Assembly: GCF_037975245.1 (NCBI RefSeq)
Contig: NC_092580.1
Coordinates: forward strand, 4,068,501 to 4,132,500
Origin: Apostichopus japonicus
Taxonomy: Eukaryota > Echinodermata > Holothuroidea > Aspidochirotida > Stichopodidae
Direction of reading: 5' to 3'
DNA length: 64,000 bases
Shown: one piece after another, positions 46,978 to 58,200 of the stretch
Layout: each line of letters starts with the position of its first letter
How positions within the stretch are numbered: position 1 is the first letter of the stretch
Made by a program: the position numbers and the translations under genes
Notes under the pieces: model-generated
What the model saw: the letters and a program-made list of their open reading frames with translations, nothing else
The model's database searches: none
What the model was told of the DNA's origin: nothing

Positions 46978-49130
46978 GTTCATTCATTCATTTATTTTTC
47001 CATTTCCTCACAATGTTTATATAATAATAAGTCGGTGAAGACAATACCATGCAAAGAAAATAAGTAATAAATCATATAAAAGAAAAATAATGGAAATTAT
47101 GGAGAGAAAATGGTGGAAGGGATTGGAAGCCGTAGCTTGTACAAGATGCCCACCAAAAATAAAGATGACAAGTATAAAGGATATGGGCATGATAATAAAG
47201 CCCCTTACCATGAAGACCTATACCACCCCCCCCACCCCTAAACTAAACAAAAAGGCATTGTGATAATATGGGAAATACTTAAAGTCAGAGACAAATGTAG
47301 ATCTATAGATGTTGATACTTGGATAAAAGATGATTTTTCAACTTGAATGAAAATGAATTAAGGTACTTAATATTTCTTAATGTATGGAATAAGCTACTCC
47401 AGAAATTAACACCATAACAGACGATGGAACGTTTAAATACATCGGTATTTATGGGCAATGAAAATAAATGTCCAGAGGATCTGGTGTAGTAGTTATGTAT
47501 ATTATAATCGAAATTAAAGTAATCATTAAAATTGACTGGTAATTTATTATTAATAGACTTAAAAATAAAAAACTGCACAATGGTATCTGTATCAATCAAA
47601 AATATCAAGTAAGTTCAGTGAGCTAAATAGTGGTGGTGTATGTGCTAAGAATTCAGACTGTGTAATAACATGGACAGCCTTCTTTTGTAATAAAAGCAAT
47701 TGCTTTAGGTAGGTAGAATATGCATTACCCCAAACAATATTACAATAATTAAGATGAGGTAGTATGAGAGTGTTATACAAGTTCTTGAGAATATACATTG
47801 GAACAAAGTCTTTGATTTTATGTAAAGGACTCCAACAGTTTTTGAGATGGTAGTTTTAATCTTGGAGATGTGAGAAGACCACATTAGAGCAGGATCAATA
47901 AATAAACCTAGAAATTTATAACCTCAACACGCTTTAACTGTGAGTTGCCAATAAATATATCTATGTTCTTGATTTTTTTTTGTGGTTTGGGTGACAAATC
48001 ATAAAGTGGGTTTTGTTTATATTCAAAGATGATTTATTTACATGACACCAAGTAGAGACTTTAGTTAATTCAAAATTTATAGTAGATGCAGCATGATTTA
48101 TATCTTTGTGTTTATACAGTATACTGGTGTCATCTGCGAAAAGTGTAAAATACAAGGTGTTTGAACAATTTATAATATCATTTATATACAAAGAGAAAAG
48201 CAGTGGACCTAAAATTGACCCTTGTGGTAGCCTACTCCACATGTAATTTTACTGAAATTAGAATAATGATTATCAATATGTACACATTGGCGTCTGCCAG
48301 ATAGATAATTAACAAACCAATTAAATGCAACCCCTCTTATGCCATAATGATACAATTTGTTGAAGAGAATTCCATGATTGACAATATCAAAGGCTTTAGA
48401 TAAATCTAAAAATACACCCAAAGAATATTCCTTATTGTTAAAGCCATTAATGATATATTGTGATACATCCAAAGCTGCCATAGCTGTAGAACGCCCCCTA
48501 CAAAATCCAAATTGTCTATCAGTAATAATGTTGTTCTTGTCTAAAAAAAATGTACAGTACGGTTATATATTCTACGTTCTAAAAGTTTAGATAAAGATGA
48601 AAGAACTGAGATGGGCCTGTAATTGTTAATAGATAGCTTATTACCACTTTTGAGAATTGGAGTAACTTTAGCTTCTTTAGTACGAGTTGGAACAACACCT
48701 GTAGATATTGATAAATTAAAAATATATGTAAGAGGGGCAGCTATAATAAAACGATTTTCTTGGAGAAACTGAACAGAAATATTATCAAGACCACAAGAGC
48801 CTTTTTTTCAATTGCATTATTAATGTGATTATTTCAGAGGAGTTGGTTGGTGAGAGAAATAGAGATGATGGGGTATCAGTAAGAAAATTTGTGAATTTTG
48901 AGTGACAAGTGGGAATAGAACTTGCAAGGTTGTTACCTATGTAAGCAAAAAAGTCATTAAATTTCTCGGCCATGTCAAATTTATTTAAATTAACAAATCA
49001 TTATCTTTAATTTTATCAATTGGCGTATTGATTGAAGTACGACCAAGAATTTTATTAATCGTTTCCCATGTTTTCTCTAAAGGGTGTGAAGACTCGCGCA
49101 AAAAGAAACGTCTTATGCGGTAATTTGACC
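46978..49130 (-). mobile_element. Truncated non-LTR retrotransposon (LINE) with 3' tail
   Basis: Reading leftward from 49130: KTWETINKILGRTSIN, AEKFNDFFAYIGNNLA, then RT blocks NNYRPISVLSSLSKLLE, FLDLSKAFDIVNHGIL, NYLSGRRQCV, PQGSILGPLLFSLYINDI and LFADDTSILY. After that come SLNINKTHFMIC, LPHLNYCNIVWGNAY and a C-terminal NFWSSLFHTLRNIKYLNS ending near 47303. About 320 bp of 3' UTR end in a GAAT repeat at 46981-46995. Frameshifts near 48230, 47960 and 47600 and the missing 5' endonuclease show it is dead. It differs clearly from the 11.3-12.5 kb LINE and is less decayed. CR1/Jockey-like by motifs. Confidence 0.88.
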
Positions 49131-49436
49131 TAGTTTCAAATGAGGTGTAACAGAAGTGTTAAACACGACCATCGATCCCAGAAAATGTACACACAGCTTG
49201 CTACCGTCGGTAATGAGACACTAGTGTACAGTCAGTACATACAGCTGCGGTCAATACCCACAGCACAGCATACAAACGATACAGCGATGGACATCTCAGG
49301 TCCAGCTAAAGATAACATATTACTGTCTGCATTTTGTAGCGACACGAACAAAACGTCACTTGCAAGCAACAGAAAGTTAACTTTTTCAGATGGACGCACG
49401 AGGTTTGGGGCTAGTCTTCAATGCCTTTGAATTATT

Positions 49437-49442
49437 TTTATT
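49437..49442 (-). terminator. Polyadenylation signal of the GPCR gene
   Basis: AATAAA on the minus strand 26 nt beyond the GPCR stop codon. Position and strand fit a very short 3' UTR. Confidence 0.5.
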
Positions 49443-49468
49443 GTCTTTGAAACGTCATAAAGCATTTG

Positions 49469-50737
49469 TCATAATAAGCTACGCCCTTTGCATTTGAGAA
49501 CATGTCGTGTAAAATAACCGAGAAAATGTCTTCTAAAAGGCTTGCTACGGAACATGTAGACGAATGCGCTCAAGCAACCCTTGAAAGCAACAATGAAAAT
49601 GACCGCAGAAAATATATACACCGAGTGACTTAGGTTGTCCTGTAATACGTTAACACAGAGAAAAGGAATCCAGGACAGATAATTAGATATAGTGAGTAGT
49701 AATGTCGTGATCAATCCTTTACGCGAAACGACACGCTTTGATAGATTTCTCTGTGGTCGCAAAGAGAGCCCATTTCTTATCGAGGCGTCACTAGTAACAA
49801 CAGGCTCGGAATTCCCAGGAATATCCTTCACGGTTTGAACCTGTAAAATTAAAGTTTTAGTTTTCCCATTTTGCTGACTACAATCGTCAACGACTATTGA
49901 AGGAACTTGTATCCTATGATCAGTCGTGGGGACGTTCAAACCTGTTTCTCTTTGCTTCGCCTGATGACCAGTAGTATTACTTAGTGCAGATGGGTTGGTG
50001 AAGTTTCTTTCCTCTGTATCTCGACTTGAACAGGGTTGAGGGCAATGCAGTGGTGTGATCTTTGCCCTGTATATTATCAAGAGTATTCTCGCGTTGATCA
50101 GCAGGGTAGGGAGGAGAACTACAACGGCCATAGCGTGGACACTGCGTATTCTGAACAGTCCGTCGTCACTGAATGTTATCCTCATAACACAGAAAAGGAC
50201 ATTTGGATTGTAATGAATGGCGTCAAGGGCGTGTTCATCTGACGCAGTAGTGAACAGAACGATTACCGTTAATAACATGAAAAATACGAGAAGTAGAGAG
50301 GCGACCCGAACGGTGAAAATCGTGTTGTATCGCAGTGGATACATTATCGCGATGTATCGATCTATCGCCAAGCAAAATAAGACCGAGTTAGATAAGACGG
50401 CGAAATACATGATGAGTGGGGCGGCGATTTTGCAGATTAGAGCATCCGACGGTAAAGTGAAATGATAAATTGTCTGTACTAAGAGAAGTAATGCGATGGC
50501 GACGCAAAAATCAAACACGCACAAACATTGAAAATAAAACAACATAATGCGAGGAAATGAATGACGCACATTTCTTAATGTCACCACATTAGCCACATTG
50601 AAGACGACTGAGACAAAATTCGTAAACCCAACTAAACAAGCGCGAAAAATGAGAAAAAGTTGTGGAACTTCATTGATATCTATCACTTGGTTAGCTGTCG
50701 TTGTGTTCATCCCGAATGAGGTAGGCCTATTATCCAT
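49469..50737 (-). CDS. Rhodopsin-like (class A) GPCR, orphan, 422 aa, intronless
   Basis: A seven-helix plasma-membrane receptor. The frame is open to 50878, but the Met at 50737 begins a typical short N-terminus (MDNRPTSFGMNTTT, one N-glycosylation site), so I start there. TM1 about 26-53; TM2 about 65-90 with FD at the conserved aspartate; Cys102 at the top of TM3 pairs with Cys183; DRY at 126-128 followed by IAIMYPLRY; TM4 146-163; TM5 199-223. A long third intracellular loop (about 226-341) is rich in polar residues. TM6 has SWIP (355-358) in place of CWxP; TM7 373-394 reads CLSAFVY where NPxxY is expected, so both Asn and Pro are missing; then RSKPFRR as helix 8. Ligand cannot be assigned; the pattern is like amine or orphan receptors expanded in echinoderms (inference). 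The dead LINE lies about 340 bp downstream. Confidence 0.88.
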   Translation of the reverse strand: MDNRPTSFGMNTTTANQVIDINEVPQLFLIFRACLVGFTNFVSVVFNVANVVTLRNVRHSFPRIMLFYFQCLCVFDFCVAIALLLLVQTIYHFTLPSDALICKIAAPLIMYFAVLSNSVLFCLAIDRYIAIMYPLRYNTIFTVRVASLLLVFFMLLTVIVLFTTASDEHALDAIHYNPNVLFCVMRITFSDDGLFRIRSVHAMAVVVLLPTLLINARILLIIYRAKITPLHCPQPCSSRDTEERNFTNPSALSNTTGHQAKQRETGLNVPTTDHRIQVPSIVVDDCSQQNGKTKTLILQVQTVKDIPGNSEPVVTSDASIRNGLSLRPQRNLSKRVVSRKGLITTLLLTISNYLSWIPFLCVNVLQDNLSHSVYIFSAVIFIVAFKGCLSAFVYMFRSKPFRRHFLGYFTRHVLKCKGRSLL

Positions 50738-52208
50738 CGCTAAAGATGTCGGAAATAAGTACGAAGGGCTGAGGATATCACATTGCAAATTTGTATACAG
50801 CCGCTTGACTTGCGTTCTGAATTTAAGTTCTGTATATCTTTCAGCTTTTCCGAATGTTGCTCCAAGATGAATTAACAAAAATCTTCACCCTCCCATAATG
50901 AATTTGAAGTATCCTTATCGCAAATGAACAAATTGCAAGAGAAAGAGCTAGTAACCACAAACTGGCATCGAAAGAAAACCCGTCGGTATTCAGAAAAACG
51001 TAAAACGTATTAAGAGATGATGCCGCTGATGCGTGCAAGATCGTGTGTTTCTTCAATTGTTGCAAATTACATGATGGCTATTGAGTTCTTCATAACCGCG
51101 AAGACGAGGCTTGCGGTGTAGTAAGTGCTCGATTATGCATAAGAAGGATTATAAAGCGAGTTGGATGATGCCTTGTTTGAAGATTCAAAGAACAGTGGTA
51201 GTATAGGCCTACTTATTAACTAACTCTAAATACTGGTCATGACAGAAATCTGACAGGAACTCCTAATCTCCAAATCTAACCTAATCTCCGTGCACTGCGC
51301 ATGGTTGTTACCACCTATTATGTTGCTTTTCTCGACAGACTTGTAGTAATGGTAGCTCTATTAATAATGTTCCATTAGCTTCACGAACCACGGCAAGGTT
51401 TTTTTTTTGTCATAAAGGTGTTATTAAAACACCCATGGTCTGTGTTCTATCTCGATATTTGAAGACATCTCCATAACAAGCTGAAGACGGAATTGGCATA
51501 AAACTGGAACATACTCCACTCAAAAGCATTGACTGCAATAATCAAAGAATCATGGGCTCATGAGATAAATTGTGGGACTTTCTTATTGTGCCATGATCGT
51601 CAAGCAAATCAAGGCTTGGATGGGTGGGGAGGTGTTAGGAGAAATCCGACGACTCTACACAGTGCTTACGAGTAAAATAGCCTCTGCGAGACAGAGCAAA
51701 TTAGTCGCAGTGTGGACGTGTTTGGAGTGATAAGAATAAGCTTTCTCCTCTATACTGCTTGGTGTGAATATATCCCGGTCTGGTACATAAATTATTTTTT
51801 TCCTAGAAAGGTGCAAAGGTCTTACGAGCACAAATGAGAAGGTAGCATATAGCACACCGATTTAAAAATCCAAGAACTGCTCGATACTTAAAAAAAAAAC
51901 TGTCACAGCAAATTATGCCGTTGTTAAGATAAGCGATTCATCAGAATGTTTCAAATTCGTTTAAATTACACTGTTAGCTGATCCGACAAGCAATATAAAT
52001 GAACATATCAGAAAAACCTTATGTAGCAGCAAGTAATTTGATTTTAGATGGGGCATGGAAATAATTTGACAACGAAAAATCTGATGCAGAGTAAGTAAGT
52101 ATTTTCATATTGTTGTACACCCTTGCTTACTTCGTCTGTGCAGGTGAGCGTGTTACGCGAAAAGACAGTGATTGACTACTAAGTAAGTTGTATTGCAGTG
52201 CCGCAACG
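50738..52208. promoter_or_regulatory. Shared upstream region of the divergent GPCR and IPPK genes
   Basis: 1.47 kb between two divergently read start codons. Contains TAGGCCTA-type palindromes near 50723 and 51205, and no recognised exon. Promoters of both genes should lie here, or in upstream non-coding exons, but I see no clear TATA or initiator. Confidence 0.35.
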
Positions 52209-52289
52209 ATGGAAGTGATTAATGAATTAAGTGAAACCTGGTCTTATCGAGGTGAAGGCAATTCATCACTGGTCGTGGCAAATATCAAG
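52209..52289 (+). CDS. IPPK: IPPK coding exon 1
   Basis: 27 codons, donor GTTGGA (weak). Encodes TWSYRGEGNSSLVVANIK with the nucleotide-binding glycine loop. Confidence 0.88.
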
Positions 52290-55200
52290 GTTGGATTTTA
52301 TTATGTTATGTTTAAAGAACCTCTTTGGCTATTATGATTGTTTTCATTATTGATTTGTCAGTTTTATAACACAACGTAGGCTAGGCCTAGTTGTGGGTAA
52401 ACTTAGGCCAGTCCTAACGTCTGCGTATGAGACATATATGCCAAGACTCAATAGTAGAGATTTCTTGCCAAATTTCGCTATCCGCAAATAGGTAGGGCCG
52501 AAGAGGGTATGCAGTGACATTCCGAAATAATTCTGTTGTTGCAGGTAGGCCTAATTCAATATACTATAGGCTAGTCCTTAGGCCTAATGTTATAGCTATG
52601 TTTTTCCTTTCATTTTTTCAACTTTTGACATTTTGTTTAACCTGGACATTAAGTTACTTAGGCTAGTTAGCACGAAGGCTACAGTCCCATCGTTTACTGG
52701 TTGGAGATTTTGGTTTTAATCTGTAAGTGTGTAGGTTAGGCTCTGTGAAGTGTCTTTCTAATATAATCGAGGCCTACTCTAGAGAGAACAACAAAATACC
52801 TGACTAGGCCTACTGTAATTGTGCAAAAATCTCTTTCTAAAATTAATTCATTAATTGAAATAGGCCTAGACTTAGTGGTAAACTTTTAAATGTTTACAAA
52901 GTTGCTAGTTTCTGTAATGGTATTGGATAATGACCCTATCAACAGGTGAATAAGCATGCAGGGTGGGCCTGTCTGTAATGTGGTCAGACATCCCACAATT
53001 CAGTGCACTGTCTTGTATGCACTGGCTGATACATTTACCATGTCACACATACAATTACAATTGCATTTGGTAAATGCAATCTTTGCCAGCTTCGATTCAA
53101 CTGTATTTAAATTGTACTTATTTATTCTGTTAATTTACAAGTTTAACATTGTGAAATATGAAACTTGCAATGTTTGGTTCATGACTACCAGCCAATGTCA
53201 TCTTGTCTTGTCATCTCCTCAAGTGGTCTGTGAGTCTAGTCTTGACCAGGGGGGGGGGGAGGGGAGGAAGGGGACATGGGTTAGAGAGGCTGAAGTCCCA
53301 AGAACCACTGTCAAGGGGTCTCAGGCCCGACCTGTTTCTCCTGTCGGTGGCTACCCTAGCTGTCCACATTGTACATAGACACAAGCAGTAGACCCAACAG
53401 ACTTGGCTGTTCCTTAGCAACACAAACTCTCTGCCCTATTTTTTCTTTCAAAGCCTATGACACATAACCATAAACCTAACCCTAACTGTAACTCAATCTA
53501 TAAGACTCTGACTGTACAGTAGTTGTATTCAAATAGTAGCCAAGGGTCCATGCAGATCAAGACCTTTGCTGACACAGAAAGTCATTCTCGACAATCATAC
53601 CATCCAATGGTAATCAACTATTCTCAAATTTACCACATAAATGACCTCTGTAAAGATGTTCTGTCGTCTGCGAAACTCCTATCACTTCAAACTGACAAAG
53701 TGTTAAATAATATGTTTGTAACACAGAGAGGAGCATGTCACATGACTTTCCATAGAGTATGTTTTCTGACTGTATAGCAAAAATCCATATCTATTTCTGT
53801 AGATGGATGGTACTTTATCCATCCTAAAGTTACAGTATGAACTTGCTTTGTCATGGCCGACTACCCTTCAGTCTGCACTTGCAAATAACAAATGAAGAGT
53901 TCCATGATCTGTAAAATCTGCATTAAATTTTCTCTAGACTCAGTACATGTGGCATTCAAACTGGAATTCCATCTTGTTCCACCTACCAGGTGAATAAGAA
54001 AATGGTTAATAGTCACCGTGCCGACAGCCAAACAGCAAGGCTTGTTTGGCTGCCCGGTGAATAACACTTGGCACATTTTCTTATTCTTCTTACTTCTGAC
54101 AGTTGGATGAATAGTGCGATTGCGGTTTATAACCCTAATATTGTGCTGTGTGTTGTCATATTTCCCTGGCTGCTGTTTAAATGCGATTGTCACTTCTTAT
54201 TTGGTTGTATTCACTATAAATGATCCAATGATATCTAATTAGGTCTTTTCCTTGACCTCCAAAATGCATTTCATTCCTTGAAACTAAGGATTTTACCATT
54301 CATTTACAATCTTGAAAAAAATCACAGTGGTACAGTATCCATTTATGTTTCTTATTGTGGTTCTCAGTGCATTTGGCCAAAGTGGCAGCCTGGCAGGTAG
54401 CATATAGTGGTTGCAAAAACATTGCATGCTTCAAGACATGTTACAAAATTGGCCAAATGGGGTCCAATAAGTTCTCTACCTTCCCCTGGAGTCAACCTTT
54501 CTCCAGTGAAACCTTCATATTCCTTTTGTTTGTTTTTTGGGGGAAAAGTTTTTCAACCTAGGTTGAATTTAAAGTATAATACCTGTATGTTTACATAATG
54601 ATATCAACGGCTAAAAGTGACATTTTATTAATGTTTGCTGTTTGCACCCTCAAAAACCTTCACACTACTCCAGCTGTATTTCTTCCCCTCCCAAAAGATT
54701 CCGATCAAATTTTTAGGAAGCGTTTATTAGCATAAATGGTGTCATGATGATCAGATTTACAAGGCTTGTCGTATCATCGACAGAAATAGTTTGCATTATT
54801 AGTTCCATTACTAGGCTGGTCCCAGGCGTTCCTATATATACTACATTATGGATACTAATAACTAGTGCACTTCCGTTGTTTTGCAGGAGAGGAAAGTGCT
54901 GAGGTTACGCAAGTGTTCAACAGATAGCAATGCTGAGAAACAGGTCAGTATAAATGTGTGTTTCAGCTCTGCTATCAGGTCTGCTGTTAAACATTTCAAA
55001 AGGCAAAGGATATAAGATTGATATTGAGTTGAGAAGTTTGGATATACATGTTAAAAGTAACCCATCTGTGTTATTTCCTGAATGGAGGTTTCAGTTTATC
55101 AAGTAAGAGTGATATACTGAACATTGGATACCAACTTGGCAATTGCTGATTCAAAACAAATAAAAGCTCAATTCCGATTTGTGATCAAGCGGGTAGTATC

Positions 55201-58200
55201 TAGTCTTAGGTCAATGCCATGTCTCCTTAATTGTAGCATATACTGTTTTTTTGTTGTTTTTTTTGGTCAAACTAAAACACAAGTTACACAGTCACAGTAA
55301 TTTTCCCACAGTGCTAATATGTGTAGTGTCACAAAAAGCCACTTCAGTAAGATGTAAAGATGAGAGATTTCACCACTCGTACATTAAAAAAAGAGTTTAA
55401 TAAACCATTCCCAAGACCAGCTTGATGAGTTAAAAAAAAAAAACTTAATAATTATATTGAGACCTTGTATGGTTGTTATCAGGTGGTCTCAATCGATGAG
55501 AGGAAACTCCATTCATTACTTAAGTTCAGTAGTTGGACTCAGTGGAGTAATTCCCAAAGAAGAAATTGCACATCTGATATGCCTGTATCTAGGCAACAAG
55601 AAATAAAAGCGAAATAAAGGTACGAATGGAATGTACTCCACAGACAATGGCTTATTTTTTGTCCTATCAGAAAAATAGTAGACTTTATAGTTGTCTTTGT
55701 AGATCTGTCATTTTGGAGAATTTTTAATGGAAATTTTTGTTTTGTTTTCAGTGGTATATATGGTATATTGAACTATTGATATAATTATAATATAATAGTG
55801 CAGCTCCCCTGCTTCCAATGCTTTGCTGTGACAAGTGATTTTTTTACTCAGAGATCAACTTCTGGGGTATCGCATTGCAAAAAGCTTTGCAAAATGGACC
55901 CATTGCAATACAAGTGCAAACGTAGAGTAGTTTTTGTACACAGCAGGTCGGGAACTATTGTTGTATTTTAACAAGAGACAAAACTTTCAGAGCCTCCAAA
56001 AACTGCTATGCAAACAATTTGAAAGCCAAATTTTGACTTGCTTTCAATTTGTCACCAGGAGGCCAATCGCAGAGATTGGGTCCTGTGCAAGGACTACATC
56101 GACAATGTCATGTTACCGTTGCTGGGAGATATGTTTGTGACAAGTCCAGTGAGTCGCTTGAACATCATTACTTTACTGGTCCCGAGGTCCTAATTGTATA
56201 CAATTTATGAGTCTAACAAATCATGTGTTTCTTGTGAGTCAGACTAATAGGTTAGCAGAAAACGGTATATTTTGGCACACAATAATGCAAAACTTAAAGC
56301 ATATGCTTTCTAGTGGCAGTCAATTTGAATTATGCACAAGTTACTTTAACTGGAAGAGAGTTTCCAATGCCCAGCATGCTTTTGGAAATGCACTTGTCAA
56401 TAGGTGTGAGGATCAATTTAGTTGCAATGCCTTATGGGATTGAGAAATAAGTCATTTGACTTATGATCATAGTTTTTGATCATAAGATGGCCTCTCCATT
56501 CCACCTAGATTTTTGGGCAGGAAAATGTGTTACTTTGTTTCCTTTACAACATTAGCACACTCACTTCAAAATATCACAGATCCAACATTTTCTGAAAAAA
56601 ATTGTTTTTGGGTTCGTGTAGTTGACAGAATGATGATTTTTTGAAATGTTCGTTACAGAATAAACAGTACGATGGATAAACCTACTTGTGTGCAAAACTA
56701 AAATGATTCAAAACTTTGATGCATAAACAGGTTTACCTTCCATACGTGTCACAGAAAACATCTAATAAATTTCATGAATGTATCTTACAATAGCCACAGC
56801 AGAAGAGAGGTGAAAAAGGGTTTGTTTGGTTCAATGGCAAAGAGCAAATAAATTAACGAAAGAGGAACATAGAATTTATAAGTTTAGTTGTAAGAAGTGA
56901 CAACATCAAAGATTCTGCCTCATCCCTCATGTATCATCCCTTCACCCCTCATCCACCCCCCTCCTCCCTCACGCTACTCTCCTGTAAATGACTTCTGATG
57001 CAAAACAAGCATCTTATACTGCAAATGTCTGGCTTCTTGCCTGATCAGGTTTACCAGCAACCGGTGGACGTTCCTCGATAATAGTAAATTTTTTGTTGGA
57101 AGTAAAGTAGTCCTGTTATTACCTTTAGCTTCAATGTTTCTCTCCTCCAGTGGGTTAGAGTTCTGAATTAACTATCTACAAAAAGGACAATTGAGAAATA
57201 CAGGTTGTCTGGAAGAAAAGGCCAAAAATCTCACTATTTCTAGGATGACCAATGCGCAGGTTAGAATGGTAGGGTGGTCACTATTTGACCCCCCCCCCCC
57301 CACATACCTGATTATTGCAAGTGACTAATGAGGGCCAATTTTTTTTGGTTGGCAAGATGGCAGTCTATCGTGGGCCAGATTTTGCAACAGACTGCCTATT
57401 GAGAACTACTGAGGGTATTAACTTTTAAAGGGGTTCATACTTGATACATATTAATTGTTTACCAATGATCCCTACTGTAAAACTTACTGTTGCTGTTCGT
57501 GTGACAGACAGATATTGATACAAGTCTTATTAACCATCCCCTATTTTTTTGCCTTTTTTTATTTTTTTTTGTGCAAATTTGGCAGAAACTTGTTAAGTTG
57601 ACACCAGAATTTGTCAGAGCTGTAAATCGAGATTGCCTGGACATACGGCCGAAGAAAAGACTAAATGCTCATGCAGATAGCGACATCCTCGTTGCTATGG
57701 TGATGCCCGATGCCTGTTTGCTGAGCCATCCAGTTACAGGCAATGAGAATCCTACATTCTGTGTCGAAATCAAAGTAGGTCAAAAAGCCACTATTTTTTC
57801 TTTTTTTTAAATCGATTGTGCATTCATTTGTACATAAAGCCATTTGTGTGTGCATATAAAATTCCTTTACCCCAGGGCTAAAAAGAATTGGTATCTTGCT
57901 TTCTGGTTTCGGTTCCTTTTTCAAGTAAGAAAGCAGGTCTAATTAAGGTTTGGTTACATCCTGGGTTTTTTCAAGAGGTGATGGACCAAGTCTTAACTGC
58001 AGTATCATACAGTCATATCAGATTGTTTCCTTATAAAGTTAGTCAAACTTGTGAATTATTATTGGCAAAAAAAGTCAGCCTGGATCGCAATGCCTGGGTG
58101 GCAGATTACTGTAACAATGGAAAAAAACAATAGAAGACATTGTCGTAGGACAGCTGCGAGTGTTCGCAGTGTAACAACGAGGCCAGACTCCTGAAGTTTA

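Noticed and set aside
46577-46987. 136-codon minus-strand frame
   Set aside because: No recognisable domain; starts in the GAAT tail of the LINE and lacks exon boundaries.
50841-51065. Upstream minus-strand frame with a hydrophobic stretch before the GPCR
   Set aside because: Overlaps the GPCR 5' end in another frame and shows no helix pattern of a receptor.
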